Shown here: piece after piece, positions 47,287-58,126 of the stretch | How positions within the stretch are numbered: the stretch's first letter is position 1 | How the letters are laid out: every line of letters begins with the position of its first letter | Assembly: GCA_033032865.1 (NCBI GenBank) | Contig: JAWHQI010000505.1 | Location: forward strand, 57,501-121,500 | Length of the DNA stretch: 64,000 bases | Direction of reading: 5' to 3' | DNA from: Dactylorhiza incarnata | Lineage: Eukaryota > Streptophyta > Magnoliopsida > Asparagales > Orchidaceae | The notes under the pieces: generated by a model | The model's database searches: none | Told to the model about the DNA's origin: nothing | Seen by the model: only the letters and a program-made list of their open reading frames with translations | Made by a program: the position numbers and the translations under genes

Positions 47287-47778
47287 TTATCTTGCTGCTC
47301 GTTTCCGCCACCAAGGGGAAGGGGAAGGAGGGGAAGGAGAAGAAGGAGAAGGGCGCGGCCAGGCTTGCTGGGATTCTGGTTGATGCTGCTCCAGAAGAGG
47401 AACCTCAGGATCGTCGTCCTCCTCGGGCACCTCCTTTATCTCTGATACTGGATGATGGTTCTGCTCACCGCTCTTCTCCACCTCAGTTTCCTCCAAGGGT
47501 TCCGGAATAATAGCAGATTGGGGCGGCGGTGCGTCCACGGCGGCGCAAGTGGGGAAATTGTTGTCAATCAGAGGCGACAGTGCGTAGTCTCCGCCTGCCT
47601 CGTCGTTCTTGTTTTCTGAAATTCAGCGACATTGTTTAGAAAAGTCGTTAAAGAAGAGAAGGGGCGGGAAGTGAAATACAGGAAATTAACCCTGAGCAGT
47701 GGAAGAATCGATTGAGGGGTTGTCCGTCTCCCTCATTCGGCGTTTGTTGGCTCGTCTCTTTCTGTCGCGCTTGGGCAT
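47287..47778 (-). pseudogene. Captured host gene fragment with intron
   Basis: Exon 1 starts at an ATG at 47778 (MPKRDR) and shifts by one base into a basic, hydrophilic frame (RRANKRRMRETDNPSIDSS) ending at 47692. A 76-bp GT-AG intron (47616-47691) follows. Exon 2 (47615-47287) joins in the same frame and reads about 109 codons: acidic, Pro-rich, ending in a (P)S-rich stretch and a stop at 47287. A TATA box lies 340 bp upstream. The splice phase is consistent across the intron. I do not recognise the protein; the basic start suggests a small nuclear or nucleic-acid-binding protein. The one-base shift near 47761 makes it a probable pseudogene. Confidence 0.55.
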
Positions 47779-47820
47779 GATGACGGGAGAGCTGTTACTG
47801 CTCGGACTGCTGAAGGAGGT

Positions 47821-47995
47821 GGAATGCAGCTGGGAACGAAGATGTTGTTGGTGGCCGGTGCTGTGCAGGAGGAATGCAGCTGAGACTGAGATTAACGAAG
47901 ATGTTGATGGTGGCCGGTGCAGTGCAGGAGGAATGCAGCTGAGATTAACGAAGATGCTGATGGTGGCCGGTGCTGTGCAGGAGGAATGCAGCTGA
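47821..47995. repeat. Tandem repeat of 50-59-bp units upstream of the captured gene
   Basis: Units start GGAATGCAGC at 47821, 47871, 47930 and 47983 and share GGTGGCCGGTGC and GTGCAGGA. They fall in the presumed 5' leader of the captured gene. Confidence 0.85.
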
Positions 47996-48119
47996 GAAAG
48001 GAGTCGTCAATGGTAGCCGGAGCAGAAGGAATGCCGATCGTCTTCCTGTGAGCGACTACTAACCAGTGATCGTTGCAGGGTAAGGAGCGGATGCTGATGG
48101 ACTTCCCATCGCTGTGTGG

Positions 48120-48130
48120 CTTATTTATAA
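48120..48130 (-). promoter_or_regulatory. TATA box of the captured gene
   Basis: Minus-strand TTATAAATAAG, about 340 bp upstream of the ATG at 47778. Confidence 0.45.
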
Positions 48131-48629
48131 TCCCAGCCAGGTACGCTAATTTTAGTTGGAATCGAGAAACTGGTTTTTCTGTTTGAGAAAACTAAAAAGC
48201 CCGTTGCTTGCTTGAAGTTTGAATTTAAAAAAAAAACTAACTTCCCTAATTTCTTCACCTTTGAATAAAACTTGCAACTTATTTTCCCCCGTTTATTTCA
48301 AATTTCCCTGCCTTTACACCTCACATTTATCAGACTTACTCTCTAAGGATTGTTATCATTATTACACCTCACATTTATTTCACTTAGTCCATTAAGCATT
48401 ATTTATTTTGCTCCCCTGATCGTTCAACTTGCTAATTTTGCTATTTTCTCCCGTGTGTTGAAGTTAATACGTCAATTTGATTTAGTGTTAGTATAATAAG
48501 AGGTTAACCATGAATGCACTTCTTTGTTTTATTCTTTATTAAATTTTACAAGTGCAATAGAGTGAAATTTGGTTCTTGGGGGAACTTATACAAGTAGATT
48601 CTTAGAAAAGATCTATTTTTGTCTCTCGA

Positions 48630-49190
48630 ATTGGAATTGCACAAGTTTCATTGCACTCGTATCGGTTATACGAGTCTAACGGAACTGAAGGAAGTCAAAT
48701 CAGAGTGCATTTGGCCACTGTACCCCCAACGACTTAGTTGTGGTGCGCAATAATACCCCAAAACGGTCGTTTTCTCCAAACGACCTCGGATTGGAATGGA
48801 ACGAGGTCCATTACACTCGTATCGATTATACGAGTCTAACGGAACTAACGAAAGTCAAATCAGAGTACATTTGGCCACTGTACCCCAACGACTTAGTTGC
48901 GGCGTGCAATAATACCCAAAAACGGTCGTTTTCTCCAAACGACCTCGGATTGGAATGGAACGAGTTCCATTACACTCAGTATCGATTATATGAGTCTAAC
49001 GGAACTGACGGAAGTCAAATCAGAGTACATTTGACCACTGTACCCCAACGACTTAGTTGCGGCGCACAATAATACCCAAAAACGATCGTTTTCTCCAAAC
49101 GACCTCGAATTAGAATGGCACGAGTTCCATTACACTCGTATCAATTATACGAGTCTAACGGAACTGACGGAAGTCAAATCGGAGTCCTCT
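48630..49190 (-). repeat. U3 tandem array, second block
   Basis: About three and a half further units of the 158-bp repeat, then the LTR outer end with its AATAAAAGT inverted motif (TTTTATTGGG / CCCAATAAAA, 49233-49273). Confidence 0.9.
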
Positions 49191-49297
49191 AGTACACAAT
49201 CCTATATCGGGTCATTTCCTATTGCTCGGGCCTACTTTTATTGGGCTCACTAGGGTCTAGTGACCCAATAAAAGTCGGGATGTTAGATCTGATACCA

Positions 49298-49625
49298 TGT
49301 TGAGGATTGAGAACATATATAGAACAAGAAGGAGGGGAGAAAGTAGACGGTACTACTTATTTTGCATTTACTAAAGATAGGTTTACATAAGATGCTTCTT
49401 ACAACTGTAAGAACAACTCAAAAAGACTTGCAACAAAAAAGAGACTCATCCAAGCTTGGTATAGCAGCTTTGGAGAGAAAAGAAAGGAATAAAACAAGTA
49501 CAACACAAGGTTTTGACAAAACATTCTTGGGAACTTGAGGGGCTCATCAACAAGACAGCAGCGACGCCAATACTGAGAGCAGGGCTGGAGCAAAACGACA
49601 CCATGTGGCAAGATTATCTTCAACA
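49298..49625 (-). repeat. 5' LTR of minus-strand copia
   Basis: 328 bp partner of 38360-38679. Ends TGTTGAGG and CTTCAACA on the plus strand. Confidence 0.9.
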
Positions 49626-49630
49626 CTCAT

Positions 49631-49935
49631 TGCATATTAAATACTACGACATCTCCGCAGCTCTCCCATGATATCGTAAATGTCAATAGCATTCACACCA
49701 TCCTACGGTCTCCGTGACTTCGCCCGCCCTAGGGTTAATTACATTCATTGGATTAGTTTGGCATGCAGAAATAAATACCCTCGAAGTTCTATATATGTTC
49801 TCACCTCCTCACCTCCCCTGTTTCTACATTTTCCATGTTTTGGAGTAATGCATGTAAGCTCAAAATCATATGAATTTAAGTGACAATTTTGCAATTTAAT
49901 GTTTATCTGCCGGTGAATAACTGGTGTATTCAAAC
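49631..49935. other. Intergenic segment between copia and Tat remnant
   Basis: AT-rich, non-coding, continuous with 37870-38354 before the copia insertion. No feature recognised. Confidence 0.5.
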
Positions 49936-49988
49936 CGAGGGCGAACGAGTCTGAGCTCGCGACTTTCTACGTGATAGAAGCCTTGATA

Positions 49989-51415
49989 TTACTGATAGAA
50001 GCGAAGCAGGTTCTGGGCGTTCCAGGTGCGTGGTAGAGTCTTTCCTTCCGTTGTTCTGAGTCTGTATGTTCCAGGTTTTACGACCGTCGTGACAACGTAC
50101 GGACCTTCCCAAGTTGGTGAGAGTTTATCTCCTTGGGGACCTTTTCCGGCTGCCTCGATGCTGCGTAGGATGAGATCTCCTACGTTGATTGGTATGGGCT
50201 TCACCCTTCTGTCATAGAGTCGGGCTATGCGCCTTTGGTAGGAGGCGGCACGTTGGGCGGCGTCGTCTCGGACTTCGTAGATTAAGTCGAGATTCTCTCG
50301 AAGTAGTCTTCCATTCTTGGTGGGATCGAAAGTTAGCACCCGGGTGCTTGGAATGCCGATGTCGACGGGATGACAGCTTCGGTACCGTAACAGAGGTTAT
50401 AAGGCGTCTCTCCTGTAGGGGTCCTCTCTGTTGTGCGGTATGCCCATAGTACATTTGGGAGTGCGTCTACCCATTGTCCCCCAGCTTCTTCCAAGCGCGT
50501 CTTCAGCCCTTTGAGGATCGTGCGATTCGTGAATTCCACTTGCCCGTTAGTTTGCGGATGTGCTACGGCTGTGTGACGGAGATTGATCTTCAGGTCCTCG
50601 CACATCTTGGTGAAGGATTTCCCGGTAAACTGAGTGTCGTTATCGGCAATGATCATTGCTGGGATACCGAAGCGACAGATAATGCTCTTCCAGACAAACA
50701 GTTTGGCGTTCTCTTCTGTGATCTTGGCCAGGGGCTCCGCTTCCACCCACTTGGTGAAGTAGTCGATGGCTAGGATGATGAACTTCCTCTGCCCAGATGC
50801 GAGAGGTAGGGGGGCGAGGAGGTCGATTCCCCATTACGCGAAAGGCCACGCACTTTGGAGTGTGGAGAGTGCGACCAGGGGCTAATGAGGTACGTTTTCG
50901 TGCAGCTGACAACTCCTGCGCTTTTGGACTAGCTCGGTCGCGTCCTTCTTCATTGTTGGCCAATAAAAACCTTGGCGTAGTATCTTCTGGGCCAAAGCTT
51001 TCCCACCTAGGTGCTCTCCGCAGACTCCCCATGCACTTCTCTTAGGGCGTAATCTGCCTCTCCTGCTGGCAGACACTTTAGGTAGGGCCCTGAGAACGCC
51101 TGCTTGTAATGTTCTCCGTCTATGATGACGAATGATGTCGCTCGCATCTGTAACCTTTGTGCATCCAGACGGTCCTCGGGGAGGTGCCCGTGCTCAAGGT
51201 AGGCTCGTAGAGGGGCCATCCAGGATGATTCTTCCTGGTGGATGGGCGCGATCTCCCATGGCCCCTGTATACCTGGAACCACGATCTCTTCCACTCGACG
51301 CCTTCGTGATTGGTAGCTGGTGGGCGAAGTTGCAAGCTTAGATAGAGCATCTGCCCTGGAATTCTGCTCCCGGGGGATGTGCAGGATTTGGTATGATGAG
51401 ATCTTCTGGAGGAGC
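49989..51415 (-). pseudogene. Tat-lineage Ty3 RNase H end and integrase
   Basis: Minus strand, continuing the pol from 58127 across the copia insertion. The RNase H tail reads REQNSRADALSKLATSPT. Integrase has an HHCC-type region (GVCGEHLGGKALAQKIL, FYWPTMKKDA, Cys-rich part damaged) and a core with IADNDTQFTG and GQVEFTNRTI, giving catalytic D and E. The C-terminal GPY-like part reads KLSPTWEGPYVV and TYRLRTTEGKTLPRTWNAQNLLRFYQ to a stop at 49989. Frameshifts at about 51007, 50880, 50640 and 50340. The NVGDLILR and WNAQNLLRFY blocks are typical of Tat/Retand-type elements. Confidence 0.88.
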
Positions 51416-52692
51416 TGTTGAAATTGTTGAAGTGGAAGTTTGGAGGGCCTTTGGACCTGGGCGGTCTGGGAGGAGGTCGGGCGGTCTGGTGAGACCGCAC
51501 GACCTGTTGGTCTGCCGCTGCGGTCTGGCTGGTCTTAGCCTAGCTGCGGTCTCCTGGCTTGATCGCTGGTTTGGGTTCAAGGCGGCTGTTCGTCTTTAGG
51601 TGTGCGCGGTCTGTCTCTGATCGCGTGGCGGGTTGTTCGTCTTCAGGTGTGCGCGGTCTGTGTTTGATCGCGTGGCGTGCTGTCCTCTTCAAGGCTATGG
51701 CGATCTGGTGTGACCGCACAGCTTGATCCAGGTTTTCTCCAGAATGCGGTCTGGTGGCTGACCGGGCTTTCTGGTGGTATTCGCGGACTAAGGGTCTTAG
51801 TCGCGCAGTCTCAGTTCGCGGTCTCAGGAGGAGACTGGTATGCGACCTGGTCGCTGTTCGCGGTCTCAGGAGGAGACCGGCATGCGGACAGGAGTTCACG
51901 GTCTGTTAGCGAACTGGCTGTGTTCGTAGTCTCGGACGAACACAGGAGGTGAACAGCTTCGGGCGGTCTGGCAATCTTCTTTGGAGTCGCGATCTGCTGT
52001 GAGAGTGGCGGTCTCTCATAGTCGATGTTGAAGCTGGCGGGTTCACCAAGAATGAAGCAGGAGTACTGTTGCTGATCGCGAGGTGTGACCGGTCAGGTCG
52101 CGCGGTCTGGAGGGTGGTGATCCTATCTCATAGGGTGGTGACTGGATCAGGTCTCACGCCTATAAATAGGACCCATCGACAGCAATAATTAACACACACC
52201 AAGTGTAAGCTGAACTTTCTTCTTTCCTGCGGTCTGAGATTATCTGACCGGGCGGTCTGCTGATTGAACTCTTCTTGTGCAGCTTCTGAGGATAGTGCGG
52301 GCAGCAGCGATCACCTCTTCCTATGAAAGTGTTTGGGGTCTAAGGCTTGGAGTTGTGGTGCTGGAGTTCGGGAGTATCAGGAGTTCGAAAGGAAGGGTGC
52401 AGACTGATCAGCGGTCTAGTGTTGTTCTGAGGTCGGCTGCGGTCTGCGGGTTGGCGAGTTGCTGAGGTCGCAAGGGGAGACCGCGCGGTCTCGTGTTATC
52501 TTCAACTTTGTATTTCTCTCTTTGGTGTTTGTGCTGGCGAAATCATGTCTCGCCAAGCATGTCTTGCCTTGTAATTTGAAGTTGCTTTCAATAAAGATCA
52601 GTTGTTTGCCTCCATTTGCTTCTGGTTGTTTGGCTTGTAACTCTAAGTTGACTAACTCCTGCTCACTTCATAAAGATTCGAAAATTTTCACA
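51416..52692 (+). repeat. 5' LTR of plus-strand copia, with GCGGTCT array
   Basis: TGTTGAAATTG...TTCACA. It contains 17 exact GCGGTCT heptamers, plus AGACCGC inverses and one-base variants, between 51455 and 52495, on both sides of the TATA box. The last 190 bp and the coding region lack them. Confidence 0.95.
52160..52169 (+). promoter_or_regulatory. TATA box of copia LTR
   Basis: CCTATAAATAGGACCC; identical in the 3' LTR at about 57591. U3 is about 0.77 kb and R-U5 about 0.5 kb. Confidence 0.75.
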
Positions 52693-52705
52693 TGGTATCA
52701 GAGCC
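52693..52705 (+). other. Primer-binding site, initiator tRNA-Met
   Basis: TGGTATCAGAGCC begins directly after the LTR's final CA. Confidence 0.92.
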
Positions 52706-52779
52706 AGGTTGGAGTGGTTGAGCAGTGAGTGACTTAGAGTAGCCATCACCTTTGTGAAGAAGGAACCAGTGGTAGAGCA

Positions 52780-55700
52780 ATGGAAGCGAGGGGTCTTGGA
52801 ATTGAAATGCTTACATCGACTAACTTCAAGAAGTGGAAGTTGTGTATGCAGAGCTATCTTCTAGGTGAGGACCTTTGGGAGGTAGTTGGAGGAGATCAGA
52901 CGCAGGAAGTTGTCCCGGAAGGAGATAATGGGGCTGAGGTGAGAACTTGGAGGAGGACGAATGCGAAGGCGGAGTTCTCTCTGAAGAGGGCAATCTCACC
53001 TGATCTGTTTGATCACATTCTGGGATGTGGATCGGCTGCAGAGATCTGGAGAGCCCTGGATGGGCTGTTTAACAAGAAGAATGTAGCAAGGCTACAGTTC
53101 TTGGAGAATGAGCTGGCAAGGTCGGCTCAGGGAGATCTTTCTATCTCCACTTTCTTTCTGAAGATGAAGAACTTGTGCGCTGAAATCTCAGCATTAGATC
53201 CTGATGAGCCTATCTCTGAGGCGAAGCTGAAGAGGCACATCATCCGCGGCTTGCGGAAGGAATATGTTGCCTTTGTGACGTCGGTGCAGGGGTGGGCAAA
53301 TCAGCCGTCTCTGTTGGAGCTGGAGAACTTGCTTGCATCGCAAGAAAGTTTGGCAAGGCAGATGGCGGGGATGTCGATAGCTGGGGGAGATGGCGAAGTG
53401 CTCTTCTCAGGGAAGAAGAAGAAGTGGGATAAGAAGAAGAAGACCGCTGGAGGAGGCTATGGGCCTTCAACTTCTGGGCAGCAGGAAAGGGGGTATGCTC
53501 CCAAGGCTGACGGGAAGAAGAAGGGGGAAGGTCCGAAATGCTTCAAGTGTGGCAAGTATGGCCACATCAAGAAGGATTGCAAGATGGTCACCCAAGCTGG
53601 GCATACTGCGGAGAAGGAGGAAGCTGAGGCCAGACACTTTGAAGGAGGTTGGGGAGGAGCCTTCTCGGCTTCTGTTGGAGCTTCTACTCCAATCAACTAT
53701 CTGGAAGACTGGATCGTGGACTCGGGGTGTGGTCATCACCTTACCGGAGACGAGACCAAGCTTTCTTCTGCACAGCCCTATACAGGTAACAATGCAATCA
53801 TTACTGCTGATAATATTGTGCATCCAGTAGAGAAGGTGGGGGTTATTTCCTTGGGCAGTGATAGAGGTCCACTTACTTTGAAGAGTGTCTATCACGTGCC
53901 TGGTATGAGGAAAAACCTCTTCTCCGTGACCAACCCTGTAGACGCTGGGTATCACGTTCTGTTCGGCCCAACAGAAGTAAAGTTTCTACGCAATTTTGAG
54001 GCTGTAAAGGCCGAGGTCATCCATGTCGGGAGACGGGCAAAGGACTTGTTTGTTTTATCAACAAGTTCCTACGTCGACAAGATGAAGACGAATGATGGTG
54101 CCGTTATATGGCATGAGAGGTTGGGGAACGTAGGGATGGACAAGCTGAAAGCTATGGCGGTGAGAGGTCTGGTCAAGGGCCTGCCAAGTCTATCTTCCTA
54201 CGGTGAAGGTCATGTTTGCGCGGGATGTCAGTTCGGCAAGTCACATCGGCTACCGTTTGACAAGTCGCAGACAAGGAGTAGTGTGCTGTTGGAGTGCATC
54301 CACGGTGACTTGATGGGACCAACTGCTACCCCAAGCCTCGGAGGCAGCAAATATATGCTGGTGTTAATCGATGATTACACCAGATATGTCTAGGTTTATT
54401 TCCTGAAGGAGAAGGAAGAGGCGTTTGCCAAGTTTGTGGAGTTCAAGGAGCTCGTGGAGGGTCGGCTAAGACTGCGGGTGAAGAATCTGAGGACTGACAA
54501 CGGAGGGGAGTTCACCTCCAGTGAGTTCTCTACTTTTTGCAGGAAGGCGGGCATCCGGAGGGAGCTCACTTGTGCACATACTCCACAGCAGAACGAGGTT
54601 GCAGAGCGGAAGATCCGTCATCTGACGGAGACTTGCAAGTGTTGGTTGCATGCCAAGAGTATCCCAAAGTCCTTCTGGGCGGAGGGAATGTCTTGTGTCG
54701 CCTACGTCATCAACAGGATGCCTCTGAGTCCCATCAACATGTTGACTCCGCATGAGATGATGTTCAAAGAGAAGCCAAGCGTGGCACATCTTAGGGTGTT
54801 TGGATCCACCTGCTACGTGCATGTTCCCGATGCTCTTCGGACGAAACTAGATGCGAAAGCAAGGAAGCTAGTCTTCGTGGGATACGATGAGCGGAAGAAA
54901 GGATGGAAGTGCATAGACCCAGAGACGCGGAGGTTTGTTGTATCTCGCGACGTCGTGTTCGATGAGGTGACATCTTACAAGGGGTCTTCTGATGTGGAGC
55001 TACCAGAAAGCAGGATGGAAGTGCCAGAGAAAGCTGTGGAGGATCTTCAGGTGGAGCTACCTGTGTCACCAGGTGGACCATCTCCTTCTAGTTCCGAGAC
55101 GGGGGCTTCTAGTTCAGGGAGCAGGGGGAGCGATGCTCCTAGCACGTCTGGAAGAGGAGCTAGAGAAGAAGCAGCTGAAGATAATGCGGTTCAGGGGAAG
55201 GAGCTGAGGAGGTCGAAGCGAGCGATCGTCGCCCCTGATCGCTATATAGGAGGAAACGCAGTGAGCTCCGTCTCATGTTTCTTCGCTGGTCCCTTGGATG
55301 AGAGGGAGCCGTCGAGCTTTGAGAAGGCCAGAGGCGTGAAGGAGTGGGACGTTGCAATGCAAGAAGAGATGGCAGCTCTTGAGAAGAATGAGACCTGGTC
55401 TCTTGTGCCCAAGCCCAAGGGCACCACTCATGTTACATGCAAATGGGTCTACAAGCTTAAGAAGAAGGCTGACGGCAGCATCGAGCGGTACAAGGCTCGC
55501 CTTGTAGCTCGGGGGTTCTCGCAGCAGTACGGTGAAGACTACGAGGAGACTTTCAGTCCGGTGGCAAAAATGACTTCAGTTCGATTCATCATTGCCTTGG
55601 CGGCTTTCAGTGGATGGGAGATTTGGCAGCTCGACGTCAAGAACGCTTTCTTGTACGACGAGATTGACAAGGACATCTTCATGGTCCAGCCACCAGGCTT

Positions 55701-56853
55701 TGTGTCTGAAGATTTTTCGGAGCATGTCTGCAAGCTGAAGAAGGCCCTGTATGGGTTGAAGCAAGCGCCGAGGGCGTGGTACGGGAAGATCGCAGAATAT
55801 CTCCTATTCTGTGGATTTGTTGCTTCAGACTCAGACTCAAGCTTGTTCGTCAGGAAGAGCGGGGAGCTTCAAGTCATCGTGTTGCTATACGTCGACGATA
55901 TGATCGTGACGGGGAACTCGAAGGAGGAGGTAGCGCAGCTTCGGGCCGAGCTGTCTATCAGGTTCGAGATGAAGGACTTAGGTGAGCTTCACCACTTCCT
56001 TGGACTCGAGGTGCAGAGGAAGGAAGGTGGAGTGCTGGTGATCCAGGCCGGTTATGTAGAGCGGATCGTGGAGCGATTCGGCATGAAGGAAGGGAAGTGC
56101 ACCTCCACACCGCTGGAGAAGGCTATGAAGCTTCGGAAGGATGAGGGGAGGATTATGCAAGATCCATTAGTGTTCCGAGCTCTGTTTGGGAGCTTGATCT
56201 ATCCGACGATCACGAGGCCGGATATTGCATATGCAGTTGGCAGAGTGAGTCGATATATGGCGGAGCCACGGGTACCTCATCTGCTAGCGGCCAAGAACAT
56301 TTTGAAGTATGTCAAGGCGACCTCGGACATGGGTATCTTGTACAGGAGGGATGCGGGCTTCGAGGTGCACGGGTTCATGGATGCTGATTACGGGGGAGAT
56401 TCGGATGATCAGAAGTCGACGTCTGGATTCGTCTTCATGGCGGGCCCTACAGCTATATCATGGTGCAGCAAGAAGCAGGATTCTGTGTCGGTCTCCACCA
56501 CGGAAGCGGAATACAAGGCTTCGGCCTTGGCAGCTCAGGAAGCCATCTGGCTTAGGAGGTTGGTGGGAGACGTCCACAAGGAGGTTCGGGAGCCGACTCT
56601 GCTACGCGGTGACAACGAGAGTGCTCTCAAATTGGTTACCAATCCAGTTTGTCACGTGAGGACCAAGCATATCGAGATCGAGCACCACTTCATACGGGAG
56701 AAGGTGCTGGAGGGATCTATTTCGGTCGGGCATGTGCGGAGTGCGGACAATGTCGCAGACATCTTCACAAAGGCGCTGGCAAATGGGCCGTTCACACGGC
56801 TAAGGAGCTTACTGGGGCTAGTTTCAACTTCCCACTTCAAGGGGGAGTGTTGA
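52780..56853 (+). pseudogene. Copia gag-pol polyprotein with one nonsense codon
   Basis: One frame of 1,356 coding residues, closed only by TAG at 54391-54393 (residue 538), where the integrase block YTRYVWVYF expects Trp, and by the natural stop at 56851. Order: gag 1-250; zinc knuckle CFKCGKYGHIKKDC (254-267); protease DSG (314-316); GAG-pre-integrase HERLGNVGMDKLKAM (about 445); integrase with D510, D573 and E609, the last two separated by 35 residues; RT QLDVKNAFLYDEID and YVDDM (D1039, D1040); RNase H with D1201 and TTEAEY. It makes particle proteins and the enzymes of reverse transcription and integration. The stop codon overlaps the 3' LTR start. The single TGG-to-TAG change would give Gag, protease and a truncated integrase. 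Confidence 0.95.
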
Positions 56854-58126
56854 AATTGTTGAAGTGGAAGTTTGGAGGGCCTTTGGACCTGGGCGGTCTG
56901 GGAAGAGGTCGGGCGGTCTGGTGTGACCGCACGACCTGGCGGTCTGCCGCTGCGGTCTGGCTGGTCGTAGCCTAGCTGCGGTCTCCTGGTTTGATCGCTG
57001 GTTTGGGTCCAAGACGGATGTTCATCTTCAGGTGTGCGCGGTCTGTCTCTGATCGCGTGGCGGGTTATTTGTCTTCAGGTGTGCGCGGTCTGTGTTTGAT
57101 CGCGTGGCGTGTTGTCCTCTTCAAGGCTGTGGCGGTTTGGTGTGACCGCACAGCTTGATCCAGGTTTTCTCCTGAATGCTGTCTGGTGGCTGACCGGGCT
57201 TTCTGGTGGTATTCGCGGACTAAGGGTCTTAGTCGCGCGGTCTCAGTTCGCGGTCTCAGGAGGAGACTGGTATGCGAGTTGGTCGCTGTTCGCGGTCTCA
57301 GGAGGAGACCGGCATGCGGACAGGAGTTCGCGGTCTGTTAGCGAACTGGTTGTGTTCGTGGTCTCGGATGAACACAGGAGGTGAACAACTTCGGGCGGTC
57401 TGGCGATCTTCTTTGGAGTCGCGATCTGCTGTGAGAGTGGCGGTCTCTCATAGTCGATGTTGAAGCTGTCGGGTTCACCAAGAATGAAGCAGGAGTACTG
57501 TTGCTGATCGCGAGGTGTGACCGGTCAGGTCGCGCGGTCTGGAGGGTGGTGATCCTATCTCATAGGGTGGTGACTGGATCAGGTCTCACGCCTATAAATA
57601 GGACCCATCGGCAGCAATAATTAACACACACCAAGTGTAAGCTGAACTTTCTTCTTTCCCGCGGTCTGAGATTATCTGACCGGGCGGTCTGCGAATTGAA
57701 CTCTTCTTGTGCAGCTTCTGTGGATAGTGCGGGCAGCAGCGATCACCTCTTCCTCTGAAAGTGTTCGGGCGGTCTACGGCTTGGAGTTGTGGTGCTGGAG
57801 TTCGGGAGTATCAGGAGTTCGAAAGGAAGGGTGCGGACTGATCAGCAGTCTGGTGTTGTTCTGAGGTCGGCTGCGGTCTGCGGGTTGGCGAGTTGCTGAG
57901 GTCGCAAGGGGAGACCGCGCGGTCTCGTGTTATCTTCAACTTTGTATTTTTCTCTTTGGTGTTTGTGCTGGCGAAATCATGTCTCGCCAATCATGTCTTG
58001 CCTTGTAATTTGAAGTTGCTTTCAATAAAGATCAGTTGTTTGCCTCCATTTGCTTCTGGTTGTTTGGCTTGTAACTCTAAGTTGACTAACTCCTGCTCAC
58101 TTCATAAAGATTCGAAAAATTTCACA
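56848..58126 (+). repeat. 3' LTR of plus-strand copia
   Basis: 1,279 bp. Same GCGGTCT array as the 5' LTR, with a few motifs intact here that are mutated there (for example TTCGCGGTCTG against TTCACGGTCTG). Confidence 0.95.

Larger units (their letters stand above)
47289..48627. other. Foreign segment inserted in LTR tandem array
   Basis: The 158-bp array stops at GGTCGTTTT (about 47288) and resumes in near-register at CTCGAATTGGAA (about 48628), with about 11 bp of the unit missing. The 1.34 kb between has different composition and contains a promoter, an intron and exons. No TIRs, poly(A) tail or TSD are seen, so capture by repair or template switching is more likely than transposition. 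Confidence 0.7.
42859..49287 (-). repeat. Chromovirus solo LTR, 6.4 kb
   Basis: Plus-strand ends TGTAAGACC and ATGTTAGA (minus-strand start TCTAACATCCCGAC; the expected TG is TC). Exact TSD TCTGA at 42854-42858 and 49288-49292. No primer site, polypurine tract or coding region lies inside, and the whole length parallels LTR 9194-14375, so this is a solo LTR left by LTR-LTR recombination. It is 1.2 kb longer than that relative because of more 158-bp U3 units and an inserted gene fragment (47.29-48.63 kb). It interrupts the copia primer-binding region. Confidence 0.85.
38360..49625 (-). mobile_element. Ty1/copia element split by a chromovirus solo LTR
   Basis: LTRs of about 325 bp (38360-38679 and 49298-49625) with TSD CTCAT at 38355-38359 and 49626-49630. 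Read on the minus strand: 5' LTR, iMet primer site TGGTATCAGA (49288-49297), then the inserted LTR 42859-49287, then gag-pol (42747 down to 38687), a polypurine tract (minus TTAAGGGAGGG) and the 3' LTR. Without the insertion the element is about 4.8 kb. Several pol frameshifts show it is dead. Confidence 0.93.
51416..58126 (+). mobile_element. Nearly intact Ty1/copia retrotransposon
   Basis: Two LTRs of 1,277 and 1,279 bp (51416-52692, 56848-58126), exact TSD GGAGC (51411-51415, 58127-58131), iMet primer site at 52693, one gag-pol frame (52780-56853) and a polypurine tract (CAAGGGGGAG) before the 3' LTR. The LTRs differ at a low percentage of sites by inspection, many being C-to-T or G-to-A at CpG, so it is a fairly young insertion. 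It sits in the RNase H of a minus-strand Tat element. Confidence 0.96.

Noticed and set aside
47699..47995. Plus-strand 98-codon ORF
   Set aside because: Antisense to the captured gene's exon 1 and its tandem leader repeats; no promoter or splice support.
46520..49072. Repeated YTRIDYTSLTELTE-type proteins
   Set aside because: Translation of 158-bp tandem units whose length is not a stable multiple of three; no start or splice signals.
53240..53955. Minus-strand ORFs inside copia gag
   Set aside because: Shadows of the intact plus-strand gag-pol frame.
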